A stretch of DNA of 64,000 bases from Trogon surrucura (lineage: Eukaryota > Chordata > Aves > Trogoniformes > Trogonidae). A program made the translations under genes and the position numbers. This document shows, one piece after another, positions 1 through 13,314 of the stretch (positions are counted from its first letter, which is position 1; every line of letters begins with the position of its first letter). The notes below the pieces were generated by a model. It worked only from the letters and a program-made list of their open reading frames with translations. It did not search any database and was not told where the DNA came from. The stretch is from positions 110,186,622-110,250,621 of the forward strand of contig CM036618.1 of assembly GCA_020746105.1 (NCBI GenBank), given 5' to 3'.

Positions 1-46
1 CATCCACCTCATCTCACCTTTTTCCAAATCCTCCATTTGTTTTCAC

Positions 47-58
47 AAAAAAAAAAAA
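47..58. repeat. A12 homopolymer run
   Basis: Twelve consecutive A residues are visible. No retroposon body or target-site duplication could be recognised next to the run, so it is called only as a simple repeat. Confidence 0.9.
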
Positions 59-220
59 GATGTAGTGGGCTCCGTGTTGCTTACCCCTCCTGCAGTCCAA
101 ATATTCCCTTCTCTGGCACGGGAAGGAGGAGTGCCTGTGCAGCTATTTCAAGTATGTGCAGAAGATGTGGGAAGGAAATGCCTCTTCATTCCCCATTCTG
201 TCTGGGAGAACAATATAAAA

Positions 221-252
221 TAATAGTAATAATAATAATAATAATAATAATA
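221..252. repeat. (AAT)n trinucleotide microsatellite
   Basis: About eight to ten AAT/TAA units, with one G interruption near the start. It produces runs of isoleucine codons in an overlapping frame, which are an artefact of the repeat and not coding evidence. Confidence 0.95.
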
Positions 253-786
253 GCACAACTGGTATGAAAATACCCATAGAATTTCTTGAAACCATAGGAG
301 AAAATTAAATAGAGAAAGGGAATATACTGAAGGCCTGCAAAGACACAGGAAGAGGGAAGCAATAGGAATATTTTCCTCATTGTAACAAATTTCTTGGTTA
401 AAATAATAAAAAAGTATTTTTATGCAGTGACTGATTTTCTTTCAACTGTGGAAGAAAGGCTGAAAGGACCAGCAGAAATAAAATATACTGAAGAAAAGTA
501 TGCCAATGCTATGTTACATATCACATGACGATTCTTCTTCGTCTCTATAGTAATGTCAAAACATCCTCAAAGATCTATAATATGTTGTTGCCAAAATATC
601 CTGCTCTAAAAAAAGCAAACTGTTTTATCATCCCTCACTTAAAAATGTCTGCTCGAATGCAGGAAACGTTTCAGGTCAGGTGGATTCCATTCGCCTTGCT
701 GGTTAGCCAGTTGTCGCTGTTCATTCCCTTGGTTCAGATCAGTCTCAGATAGGACAATGGACCCACACCTGTAGATCTGACCTGTG

Positions 787-846
787 CACCTCCAGTCAAC
801 CACTGTCACCTCTGATCAACCAGTGTCACCTCTGGTCAAACAGTGT
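787..846. repeat. Three-copy 20-bp tandem repeat
   Basis: Three consecutive 20-base units occupy 787-806, 807-826 and 827-846. Each starts CACCTC and ends with a CAGTGT or CACTGT core, and the units differ from one another by a few substitutions. This is a small minisatellite-like array. It lies just upstream of a second duplication at 892-972. Confidence 0.9.
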
Positions 847-891
847 CTCTCCAGACAGAGACTGATAAAGTTTCAATCAGAGGAAAAATCT

Positions 892-972
892 CTGATTAAA
901 CAAACACCAATGGAGAAATCCAGTGGGGAATGGAGAAACTCTGATTAAAGAAACACCAACGGAGAAATCCAG
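892..972. repeat. Duplicated 32-bp unit, 49-bp spacing
   Basis: A 32-base unit at 892-923 recurs at 941-972 with two differences. Each copy begins CTGATTAAA and ends GGAGAAATCCAG. The spacer between them contains another partial copy of the GGAGAAA motif, which points to a local slippage or tandem duplication history. Confidence 0.9.
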
Positions 973-2694
973 ACTGCATATCAAATGATTTGTTCCTTGG
1001 AAATCTGGTAAAGAAACCAAAAGCTGTTCCCTAGCCCATGGGCAACTGGTACAGGCTGAACACTGGCAGGGATGGAGGCCGTTACCTCTGGCTGGCACAC
1101 TACCAGAGTGAAGGAACAAGTTTTTGTTCTCCTGACTTCTCTTAAGAATTGATCCCACTTGTGATACAATGAGGAGATGTTCTTGAGCAGCAAGTGCTTC
1201 CTAAAGAGAAACTCACAAACAACCCTGGAAAGGAACCTCTTCAGGCAGGTGTTTCAGCTGCAGAATCCAGCAAGAACCAGCTCTTTCTCAGAGCATGCCC
1301 CCTACTCATGCAAGCACAGGGACTATTTGATTCACCCCAGAAACCTGAGGATTATGGGCAGCTGAGATGGGCTTGCACAATGTCTTGCTCCAATGCCTTC
1401 CACCATCCTTGTCACCGCTTTACCAAAAGCATCTAGCAGGTGATGGTTGGTCGATCTAAGGAAGAAGGGCCAGCGGTTTAGCTCACAGAGTTGCAGCTAC
1501 CTTTGGTGGAAGATGCTCAGCTAAACAAGTCAATTTGGTCTGCAGTTTATAAGTTTGGGATTCACTATTTATAGCGAGCTGCCCAGTCATGATGTCTGCA
1601 GCAGCATCTCTGCTTCTTGTGGGGTAGGAGATCGGCTCCCATGTTGACAGACAGCAACTCGTCTGTCATTCATAATACATAATAAAACTAGTATTTCCTC
1701 ATGCTTCTGGTAACAGCTCTGTTAACAGATGAAGACATTTGGAAAAATTTATATTCAGCCCTGGCAGTCACTGTCTTTTAAATAATCTAGTCTGCTTCCA
1801 TTCCTTGAAATAAACTTGCATTATTCATAGATGTAACACCAATCCCATGACTTCAGTGCTATCATATACTGGAATTAAATCATAATAATTCAGTTCTGGG
1901 GGCTTGTGGTTTAGTCGAGACTTGAAAGGACTCAGTAATACTTGCCTTTGTCACCTCCCAGCAGCACTAAAATACATCTGGGCATGGAGCCACCAGAGTT
2001 AAGAAAATAGCAGCTAGCACAGAATTTTGCTGTATAAGCTACTATGAGTTCCTTATTAAACTGTCTACCACAGGATATTTTAAATTATCTTCCATATCTC
2101 TGAAATCATCAGTGATCCAGCTCTAGACACCCAAAACATCACCTGAAGAACGATCATTGTGTTTGACCACTGCATTCTTCAGGCACAGCAGATTGCTTTT
2201 CAGCAAGTACAAAATTCACTGGTACAAAACCGAGCATTTCCTTGGAGACTGCTCCACGGCTGCAGAACAAATTTGTGCAAAAACTAAGCTCCATAAGGAA
2301 TTTGGTATGCTCTATTCAGAAAGCAAGATATTCTTCAAGGTGATTATTTTTCCGTAATAGAAACATACATCACAACAAAAAACCCCACATTTATGCAGTT
2401 TATAGCAAATAAAAACTCTACGTGTACCTTTTTAAGGAAGGGAATAACTACAAGTGACAATACAACATTGAAGACCTTAGGTATTGGTAATTATTATCAG
2501 TGATATAAGAACCCAATCCAAACCAGAATGGGTGACACCCAAACTTTTCATGCCTGTCATTGTTTTACTCCTCAGGACTCGTCTACTGTGTAGATGTAGA
2601 AAAAGGAATCACTCTGATCCTTTTCTTGTTTATTCCCTGAATTAGATACACTTTAGCACATACATGATTCAGCTTTATTTTATTTTTTTTTCAG

Positions 2695-2851
2695 CTCCCA
2701 ACATTACGGATTCTGGGGACACTCAGCAGCAGAGAAAGGAAACCCAGACTAAGAAAGTTTCTACTTCAGGAGAGGCACCCAGATTGTTGGGGCGCTACAC
2801 AAAACGTGGCTCATGCAGGACTTCATTTTTCTACACAAAATGTAGCTCAAG
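2695..2851 (+). other. Exon-like segment with flanking splice-site motifs
   Basis: A pyrimidine run ends in TTTTTTTCAG at 2694 and looks like a strong 3' splice site. At 2852 the sequence CAAG|GTAGTA fits a 5' splice site. The 157 bases between are open in the frame read from 2697, and a stop follows at 2853-2855. The segment holds an imperfect 21-base duplication (2795-2815 and 2831-2851, 18 of 21 identical). No protein family is recognised. It may be a non-coding RNA exon, a cryptic exon or chance, and such motif pairs are common in AT-rich vertebrate DNA. Confidence 0.15.
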
Positions 2852-5800
2852 GTAGTACTAGCATGTGCAGTTGTTTGGGGAAGAATAAGAAAACATTTTT
2901 TTTCTATCTTACAGGCCTTCCTAGTGACCGTTTTGCAACAGCTTTCACTGTTTTATTGGAACATCGAATGCTTTGAACTAGACTCACAGCAATAGTCAAC
3001 ACACTTCTACTAAACTATTGTAATAACAATAGTTTATTATGTTTATTATGTTATATAATAATTTTACGGTACTTCATGATAAGGAACTTTTTTTTTTTAC
3101 TGAATTGATGATTGCTTTCAATGGAAAAGTGCCTCGGCGTTATTTAATTTCTCATCTTTTAGAGATGTTCCTCCCAGGGCTGAGCAGCTCTTCTCCTGCA
3201 TTAAAAATAAAAAAAGGAAAGGGAAGAGACACAGTTTTCAGGGATGGCTCTGACATTAACTGTCAAAGCAGCAGGTATCTGGCATATTTCTTCAAAAAGG
3301 GAGAGCTACCATGTTTTTGTATACATGACAACTGAGATACGAATGGGGAACACAACTTCCAATGGCTCTGCTTTGTAAACCAGACTTTGATGTATGCTCA
3401 CCCTTTGTTGTGGTTTGAAGATTTTTTTTGTGGGTATGGCAAGTTACAAGTGCAAAGAAAAAAAGCAGAAAAAATGAAAAGGAGCTTGTGTGTTATATTA
3501 TATTCGCTTTGGAGACACGCTTTCACGTTACCTCTTAATTACATAAAACTTAGGTATGTGATAATTGTAATTATCCTTTGTTAGCTAATATCTCACTTAA
3601 CCAACTATTTTATACTTGCACTAATATTCTACTGCCTTCTTCTTGTCAGCCCACTTTGTTTTAAAGAGGAAACATTTCATATGGTAAGGGACTAAAATAA
3701 TTCCTGAGTGTGAAGATCCTTAACAATTCAGTTGCGTGGCATGAAATGGAAAAAAAGCATAACATTTCCCTCGGAGTGATTTTCACGGGAAAAAAATGGT
3801 GATTTGATGAAACCTAAGTATTTGGGGCAAACACATGCATTGCAGCCAGAGCTGTCTCTGGAGTGTGAAAGCGTTTTCTCCTTGGATTGCCCAGCTCCCC
3901 TGCCGCTACAGGGAGAGGCTTGCGGCCGCCCTGGTTTTCTGCAAAGCCCCTGCCTACCTCTGAATAATTTGGTTATTGAAAGCAGCCTTGTTTCCTTAGA
4001 AATCATGCAGGCCATGTTATGTTTTCCTTGTATTGTACAACTGCAATAAATACAGACCTTTATTCCATTTTGGGAAGACTTTTTTTTTATTATTTCTGCT
4101 GCTCTTGACAGTATAAGTGATGCGTTGGGCTGAACTATACATGCAGAAGCGAGCTAACCAATGGCATATAATACCTCTGTTATCTGGGGACATTATTCTT
4201 TGCTCGTGTCAGCATCTACAGAACTGCTTGCTTGGAGCGAGCACATCAGGGAGCTGATGACAAATCTCTGTGGATATGCCTAGCCTCAGAATTAAGTTTC
4301 CCTTCTGAGGGATATTAAAAAAAGAACCAACAAATACAGATATTTAAGATTACTCCCAAATGTATGGGAGACAATCAGGTTAGGAAAGTGTATAATACCC
4401 GCCAAGGAATATCAGCAGCAAAAGCTACTTTGCAAGCAACTTCAGAAACAGTTCAGGAATTCTGATGAGAAAAGGAAGCACCTTTTGTGCAAAAAAAATT
4501 ACTTCAAAATTACAAAGCATATAAGCACAGGGTTAACTTCAGACAAATCACTGCTCTCATGAAACCAAAGCCTGAAATGCATCATGTAGTTTGACTGTGT
4601 TTGTTGCTTTGCTTTTGGATGTGACACCTGTCAACTCAAGACACCGAAATCAAATACTCCACTATGTTAAGAGGGTTTTCATCCTTGAGAACCTCACTGA
4701 AATAAAATGAATATAATGGTGGGGAATGACACCCAGTGCATCAGTGTATAAAATCTGGTTCCCATTAAAACCAGTGGTACCTTTAATGTTAGCATCAGTA
4801 GGGTAAAGTTTTTGCCTTGTTTCAAACTATGACCCTAACAAGACAGACCATGATTCTCCTTCCTCGAAGATGAATTATGCCCCGACCGGCCATTGTGCAA
4901 ATCAACTGCTCTTCAACATCAACTTCTCACTTCAGCTTAACGGATTTTTCTCAGCAAGCCCAGTGTGGACCTTTCATACACTTTATTTGATTTTCTTCAA
5001 ATCATTTCATTCATTTATTCATGAAGGAAAGTTTCCCAAAGGCTGAATTCCCTGATGTTATTTTAATGAGTGTGTTTGTGAGTGAATGGAAACCTCTTGC
5101 TTTGCTTCGGACACCCAGGTCACTCAGTACTGTATTTTCTCTCTTTATGGATTTATTGGATTTATTGTATGTGAAGGTAGTGATTCATGCATTAATAGGA
5201 AAAGCTATCACAGATAATTTACAAAAATTAACTCTGTGTCAACTATATAATATAAAGGGTCCTGAGGTTTCATTATCCGTTTTGAATGTGTGATAGTCCT
5301 TTTTTATATATATTTTTTCCCAATTGTTTCTATAAAAGCAAAGGGTGCCGAATGAGGGCTGAATTTGCTTGTGTTAGAACACTGCTGCCTTAGGCCACTT
5401 TCAAACCCACAGCTGGATCTCACTGCTGCTGCAGTTTCCACACTGGCTCTAGTGAAAAAGAAGGAAATAGCAAGTTGGGCAGAAATTACAGATACCTTTG
5501 AGAAGAACAGTAAAAACACACAAGAGATTCAAGATCAGGTTTAGTGGATATTTTAGGTTTAAAGAGTCAAAAGACGGCAGATTTGACAACAGCTAAGCTT
5601 TGTTGAAATGGTTATCTCAGTAGCTTAAACCATCCCCTCTATCTGTAGCTATCTTAAAATTGCTTCTCTCAGAAATACTGAGCAGAAGACTAAGCTATTT
5701 TAAAGTTTCAGGGATCATTAGAATAAGGAAAATGGAAAAGCATGTTAAATACATGGAACAGGTATTTTAAAAAGAGGTATTTGGGTTTTATACATCTTAG

Positions 5801-7189
5801 AGGGAACTTAAGGCAGAATAGAAAGCCTTATATCATATTTTTAAGATGAATGAAGCCAGTTTGGCCTTCGGACAGAGTAGGAACTTCATTAATTTACAGG
5901 AAATTTAGACGAAAAAACAGAAATTGCATGTGACTTCTTGGATAATAAGGATTGGTTTGCTTTGAAAATCAGCTGTATTTCACTGAATTTGTGCTCTGAA
6001 GTAACAGGTTTTGTAATGATACTTACTTACAGGAACATTAGAAAACAGGGCACAAACCTCCAAGAGGCTATTTAGAGTAACACCATGTGAACACCATGAT
6101 AAGAGCTCTGAGATGGACTTCACAGCCAACTTCTTTGTATTCTGAAACAGAACATAAAGGCTCTGACTTGGTTTTGGATATATACACGTGTCAAAGAGTG
6201 GCAAGAGTGCAGGAGTATGGATAGCAGGTGAAGATTTTTTTAAAAAATAGCTAAAGCCATCTTAGTTACTGTAATTACATGGAAAAATGCGAGGTGGAGT
6301 TTTTCTATCTTTGGCTCAAAGTCTTTAGAGAAAATAACTAACAAAGGTGTCTTTTTTAATTTCCTCCCATAGACCATAGCAATGGCACAGTACAGGCTTT
6401 ATTCTGCTGCCATGCAGAGAAAAGCTTTCATACTTTCTGCTGCTTCTAAGCTGTTGTATCATTCTCGCTCCTCTTAGTGTGTCCCATGGTCGTCAGCTGG
6501 ATTCAGCACTGCAAGAAGACAGAGGGAATTATGCCCTTACCTTTGTATTCCACAATACATTATTTTTTCCTTCTGGTCCCAGTAGATCTTTTTTTAAAGA
6601 TACCTGGGTTTTTTCTTTGTGAGCAAAGAGTAAACACGTTCTCCATCTTAACAGCCTTTATTTCCGATGAGGGAACACTGAAATGAGGAAAGACAAAAGT
6701 CCAGGCAAGAAAGCAGAGTGGTTAAATGTTACTTCTGAGTTGATACAGGGAAAAGGGCATGTAAGTGTTGTGTACTTCTCCAGATCATTTTTTAAGAGGA
6801 AATAGGCAGGAATATACAGACAGTTGTCACAGAGTGGACACACCAAAAATTTCTGTGCTGTTATGTCAGACGTTGGTCATGCACGCCCACATGTCCCTGC
6901 ACGTTGGGTGCTCATTTGCAGAAGCCAGCAGAAAGCCCTCCTTGCTCTCCTCCCGCTCACCTGGGCAGGCCTCACACATTACTGTAGCATGGACCATACC
7001 AGGGACCATGCCTGCCACGAGCAGTGGAGGGCCACAACCTGGCTGATGCTTTGTAGACCTCAGTCTGGGGTTGGTCCAGTTGTTTGGATGAGCCTCCTCA
7101 TCTCTTCAAATCTCTCCTTTGGCTTCCTGTATCAATGTCTCCCTCCTCCTCTCCTGAGTGGTTTCACATCTCTGTTATCACAAGGGAAC

Positions 7190-7559
7190 CCAGAATAGGA
7201 GCTGTTCAGGCTGGAGAAGAGAAGGCTCTGGGGAGACCTTACAGCAGCCTTCCAGTATTTAAAGGGGGCTACAGGAAAGATGGAGAGGGACTGTTTACAA
7301 GGGTGTGTAGTGACAGGATGAAGGGTAACAGTTTCAAACTGAAAGAAATTATTTCCTGTGAGGGTGGTGAGACACTGGAACGGGTTGCCCAGGAAAGTTG
7401 TGGATGCCTCATCCCTGGAAGTGTTCAAGGCCAGGCTGAGCGGGGCTTTGAGCAACCTGGTCTAGTGGGAAGTGTCCCTGCCCATGGCAGGGGTGTAGGA
7501 GATGGGTGATCTTCGTTATCCCAATACAAACCATTTTGTGATTCCATGATTCTATGATC
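7190..7559 (+). mobile_element. CR1 LINE, 5'-truncated 3' end (group II)
   Basis: This is the last part of a CR1 retrotransposon: the end of the RT polyprotein plus the 3' UTR. Read forward it encodes the familiar run ending LEKRRLWGDL-type residues and then a GNSFKLKE segment. It continues with GAAGTGTTCAAGGCCAGGCTG and a terminal ATTCCATGATTCTATGAT. Compared with sister copies in this window, about 40 bases between the FKLKE segment and the CACTGGAACGGGTTGCCCAG block are missing, so the element carries an internal deletion. It is severely 5'-truncated and non-autonomous. Confidence 0.93.
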
Positions 7560-10500
7560 CTTTGAGATGGGAAGTTGAAGGCAACTAACTCGGGCTGAAA
7601 TTTTCTCATGTTGCTCTTGTTTGACAAGTTGGTACATCTTGTCTCTCACAGCGCAATAAACCTCAAGAATGTTAATTGGCAGGTTTGGGGAATTAGAAGG
7701 TTTTTATTTGCAGTGTGACAGGTGGCCATTGCACAGAAATGTGAGAAGAAAACATCCAAAAGTAGTTACTGGTTGCTAACAGATTGACAAAAGGCTGCAA
7801 GGGAAATAGGAAAATGTGGTGGCAGAGGACACAAGCCAAGCCAGGATGCTCTGCCAGTAGGAGAGCAAGGAGAGCAACCAACTTGTTCCTGGAATTAGTG
7901 GAGCTCTGTATTTTAGTGATGTTGCTTTCCTTCCTTTCCCATCCTACTTACAGTCACTGTTTAGTGTGACTGGGCTATAAATAATGCTGGGGAGCTGTTT
8001 CCGTCCAAGGTACATATCCAGGAAAGCTCATCAAATTCAGATGCATTTCTTGAGTTGAATGATCTTCCCACAAGAAGACAAAACATGTAAAGATGACTCT
8101 AATTTTTTAAGCTTTCAACAAAATTGGCAGAGTTATATGAACTTTGCTTCCGGTTTCACTGACAATGTATGGATCACTGTCGGTTTAAAGGCTGAGGGAG
8201 GCCCTCCTGCTGGCATACATAGGCACTCACCAGAGCTAGCATCTGCCTTTTTCAGACCCCCGTTAAGGATTTGGACTGAGACAGTTTGCAAGGTTGTAAA
8301 GCATAGGTAAATTATTAAAGCAATAGATATAACAGATTTGGGACTGCTTTTGATAAAAACACTCATTGCAATAGTGCTATTATCTGATAATAATGTTAGA
8401 AAAATACCATCCTGGGCATTTCTCACCAAAAGGTGAAGGTGCAATTCTTACAAAGTAAGCATCCCTGTTTTGAGTGGAGGAGAAAGAGCACAGTCCATCA
8501 ACTGCCTCTTCTGTGTCTTCTCTCTCCCCAAGGGATGTGTTCCTTCCATATCCTTTACATCCTAATCTTATCTATCCCCCTCCCTGGGCTGATGTTTAGT
8601 ATGATTTGGGCGGAGAGTCGAGTACTATAGTCCTATATGCTTAGCATGTACCTCCTTAAGCTCACTAACATAGTCAGGGGTGTCAACTTGATTGCCCCTT
8701 CTCCTAATTTTTGACATAGCTGTTTTTACAGGATGCCTCTGACCCAGTGGGGAGGACACAATGGATGTTTTTGTGGGGTGTGGGCAGTCACCATTAGGAC
8801 CTGAGCTGTCAGCCTCATTTTAGGAGAGATGCTCGGAACAACTAGAGGTAGAAGAGGTTTCCAGTGAGGGCGAGATGAAGGAAAATAGCACTGATGCAGG
8901 AACAGGAAAGTGCTGGAAGTAATGGCACAGGAGAGAGGAGAGAGCATGGCCAGGCGGCAAGAAGCAGAAAGTGATGCTCCTGCACAATTCATTCTCATTT
9001 CTCATGTTGTTTTTACTCCTTAGCTGCCTGCTTCTTCCTGCAGAGAAGAACAGAATGTGCCATTGTGAGTGATGAAAGGAGGAAAAAGTCTCTTTCAGGA
9101 GTAAGTAAATTCAAAGGGGGCTTTTTCTTTTGCATTGCTAATCTTGGTGACATACACAGCTCTTGAATATACAATCCGTTTTAATAAACCCATGGAGTAC
9201 ATGCAATTGCTTATTTAAATGTGGTCAGATTTCTCAGAGCATTGTTTTGATTTATTCAGTCCCTCTTTCCAAAACCTTTCTGAATTTATTTCTTAAATAG
9301 CCATTTAAGAAGTTATTTTCCCTTTCCTACCGTGTCTTAGACAGGTGGCTCTATTTATTCTTAATTCAGAAAGGAAGTTTCTGTAGGATTATTACAAAAC
9401 AACCTTTCCAGTTGATACAAGCATTCTGTGCCAGTTACTTGTATTAGTCACCAGACATAGCCTGAATTGACATTGCTTGAGCATACATTAACCTTCTCAC
9501 CCTTCCTGACAGCATATTAGGAAGTTACAACTACGTATCTCAAAACAACCATGAAAGACTTATGCCTTCAGAAGAAACATGAATTACATTATAGTAATTA
9601 GCTTTTTCTAGAGGTTGTTTATATCCATTCATGTCATCTCATGAAGTTTGAAGACTAATAAGTGTTTGGAGAACAAAACATTCATTGTAAGAAAAACTAT
9701 CATTTCTGAAGTTCAGAGTTCTGCACAGAAATATAAGGAGTTGACCTTGAAACAGCTTATTCCTGAAGTCTCCCCTTTTCTAAACAAAGCATAATTATGT
9801 TTTCATTTATTAGCTTCACCTCCATCTCTTTCTAAAGCACCATTGTCTTGTAAGTTATTTTCTAGAAATAAATAGCGTACCTTTCAGACGAAGGAGGTGT
9901 CCTGTTGTCTGAGAAGCTGCTTTTGTTGCTTATTTAAGTGTTCAATCAGAAAAGGTTCTAAGCATTACAATTTCCCATTAATGGCATATTTACAGCTTGT
10001 AACTAAACATGAAATAAACTATGTTACAGCATAAGGCAGGCTTCTCAGCTCATCCACCACAGTCCCATGCAGTGGGACTCATCTCATCATCGTTACATAA
10101 TGAGCACCTTACGGTGGTGAACTTCTGTTTCTCAGAATTTCAGTCCTGGGACCAAACGGTGGCTCCTAGGGGTGAGGTACAGCCTGGATATGGGATGTGT
10201 CCTATTGCATTTTGAGACCTCCTGCAGTAACCCCACGCGTCTATTCTCCAAACTGCAGCATAAAAGAAAGCTCAAAAGTGAGATGTGCTGGAGTCTGTAC
10301 AAAAGAGTGCTCAGTGACTGAATGTATTCTGCTTATGATGTGTTTTTATAGAAGAGAAAAAGAAGCCTCTGTCTTAGAATTACTGCAACTACACTACTGT
10401 GAGAACATATTTATGAATGATTTATAGACATTAAAGGGGATTTCCAGGCTACTCTCCAGTCATCATATGCATGAAAAAACCTAAATGGTTTTGTAAAGAC

Positions 10501-13314
10501 ATATGTACATTTGTACCACCCTCATTTTATATGAATATATTTTATGGTTTATTAGTTCCATTTTTACTGATAGTATTCAAGATTCTTTCGCAGTGTATAC
10601 ACATTTTGCAAAATATTTTTCATAAAATATGGAATCCTAGCAGTCCAGTTAAAAGAAATTACTTTTATTTTGTGTATATTTTTGGGTATAAGTCTCCACT
10701 AGGAGTTGCAATGACACAGGAAGTTACAACCCCTTGTGCACTTTTTCTTCACTTTCTTCTGGATTTTTGGAGAGAAATGCTAGAACTCTCATTCTTAACT
10801 TATTAAAAATATGGTTTTCTGATGTGGTCTAGCTGTTGCTTTGCTGTCACTTTGTGACAATATAATATTATTTACAGCCTGTAGCTAACACAGGCTAAAC
10901 CACACTTAATAGCCCCCAGGGAATCACAGTGTAAGTACTTATGACAGACAAAACGTAAAAGACAGAAGGCACACGCAGAGAGAGAAATTACATTCTTCAG
11001 GTCACAAGGCAGATGTAGCAACAGAGCTGGACCTAGAAATCTGTAGGGCCACATTCTACAATCCAGCAACTTTCCTGCCTGTAATATACTGTACAATTTT
11101 CAGGGCTCTTACTTTTGTTTTCTGCTGCCATTCCATTCTGTTACCTGCTATCATACATAAACAGTCTTTAGTTTTTCTCAGCATGTCTTATTTTCAATAA
11201 AGATCCAAATGGAACATACAGCTTTCTATTAAGAAACATGGATTTTGTATAAAAGCTTCAACATGATATAGTATTTTTCTCATGTAACAGGCAATTAGTT
11301 GGTAATAAAATAGTTTTTCCAAACTAGAAGGGGTAGTAAAGATAAAAACTAATGGAGTGTGACATCTTGTGTCTTGAGAGATATCATTAGTTTTTAAATT
11401 CACTGCTGAAATGGACATATGGTGTTTCACACAAGTTGCCACAGTGACACCGTATCAAAACCTGAACAGGTGCTGACTGCGTACAACAAAATTATAGCAG
11501 CAACTATGAGGTTGATGAGGTGCCTGAAACACCCTAAAAACTGGTAGATGTACCCCTAAGAGGTATCAGTGTTGAAAACAAGTCCCTAGCCTCTTGTAAA
11601 TACGAGATGCTGGGCTGGATTCTTCCTTCCTTTAGACTTCGCTGCACCCTGCAGAGATGATGCAGGAGGTAAGAGCCTGATGGTGCTTCAGCATTTTCGT
11701 GATGCTGCAGGCTGGGCTGACTCAGCCAAGAGGAGGGATTCGGGATTAAAAAAAGGTACCAGTTGGGTCAGGACCATTGCCTAAGTGAGGAGAGATGGAA
11801 GGCAGGAGCCTTTCAAGCACCGCTCTGTAGTGTTGCCTGGCAAAGGATGATGTTGAGGGCAAAGTCCAGGCAAGGACCCAACCAGAAAAGTTCTTTGGCA
11901 AGTGGTTTGCATGCCGGCCGCTTTACCAGTCCACCTATGCTGCTCATGTGCTTAAAAAAGTTGCAGCTTTATTTGTGCTTCTGCAAAAAACACCAAGAAA
12001 ATCTCAATTAAATAAGCTTTTTATAACAAATTACAGTTTTGTAGTGATTTCATTCAGTGTTGTTCAGCATATAATTGGCACTTATTTCCATAGGCAAAAG
12101 GGAAAAAACCACGAATGTAAATTACAGTTCTCACTCAGTATGGGGATCGTGTTTTCCCTATATCATAGTGTGGCAAAACAAAGTCCTGATCATGCTATAA
12201 ACTGAGAGCACAAGTCCCTTACACAAACAGCACAAATCCTGTGAGAGACTGAACTCATCTACAGTGTCAACCAGTGCAGCTAGGAAGCTCTCTGGAGATT
12301 AACTCAACTACATAACCAGTACTAAAATCTTCATAAAGCGATAGTCTGAAAAAGAAGTATACTGACATGAAGTTCCTGAGTCGTTTTACCCTAATGATTA
12401 CTTGGCTGTGTTTGCTTTCTTTACAAGAGAATGGAGAAATTTTAAATTATGACAGCCTGGGGTCAATCTGTTTTCCTTTCGTAACCAAATTCTGGTGTTT
12501 TTTTTTTTTTTTTTTTTCTTCTGTGTAGCACAGTAAAATGAGTTTGTCATCTCAGGTCTGGATTTCAGCATGCAAAAAGTAGCACAGTCAACAGTATTTA
12601 AGCATCTAGCTTCCAAATCGGAGCTGGAATGAATTCTACAGAAGCTCCTTGTCATTATAAAGAGTGGTAACAGGGGAGAACTGGTCCTACCAGAAACAGC
12701 CTGTAAATGATTCCCATTTCTAATGTATGGCAAGGTTTTAAAATATTAAATACCAAATTAATTTGACAGTAAAGAGAGGAGCTGGTTGACCCCAAAGTGC
12801 TGTCCAGGCTGGAGAGGTTTCCTGAAGAAACACCGAGAATCTTAAAGGGCTAGCAGCTCCCTTAAATGTTACATGATTTGGCCCGTAAGTCACTGATCCG
12901 CAACACTTTAGTGATTTATTATGAGTGACACAGGTTTTTCAAGATAATCCTTCCTATTTGAGGTTTAATATTTCATCTATTTCCAATAGGGTAAGGTTAA
13001 GACTTTGCTAATGACACCTCAGCTTAGACAAAATGTAGTTCAAAATGTTGAATATCACTTAAGCCTGAATTTCTTACCTACAGATTTCTAGTAAGTTTCT
13101 TACTGGGTCTGAACAGCTTTGTTTCTCCTAATGTGAAGCAAGTACAATTTAATTTTAAAAAAATAATGGAGGTTTGCATAGCATAGCAAATTTTTATTTT
13201 CCCACACGACACTGATTTGAATCTAAGTCAATTATACATATATTTATGTGACTATATGGATATACAAAGACATACATAGTCAAACTCTTAAAGTGCCTTA
13301 TGGGCCAAGTGCCT
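7560..13314. other. AT-rich non-coding stretch, no gene recognised
   Basis: No recognisable repeat family or coding exon was found apart from a T20 run. The open frames present are short, overlap on both strands and resemble nothing known. Confidence 0.6.
12498..12517. repeat. T20 homopolymer run
   Basis: Twenty consecutive T residues. No adjoining SINE or processed pseudogene body was recognised on the complementary strand. Confidence 0.92.

Larger units (their letters stand above)
1..7189. other. AT-rich non-coding stretch, no gene recognised
   Basis: All open frames here are short and match no family I know. What can be described is listed separately: an A12 run, an (AAT)n microsatellite, a block of short tandem duplications and one exon-like segment. 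A small GC-rich patch with a NotI-type GCGGCCGC site lies near 3920, and an AATAAA follows at about 4045. That pairing could mark the 3' end of an unannotated transcript, but nothing else supports it. Confidence 0.6.

Noticed and set aside
3800..4050. Possible transcript 3' end (GC-rich patch with GCGGCCGC, then AATAAA)
   Set aside because: AATAAA is frequent in AT-rich DNA, and no exon or downstream GT-rich element could be tied to it.
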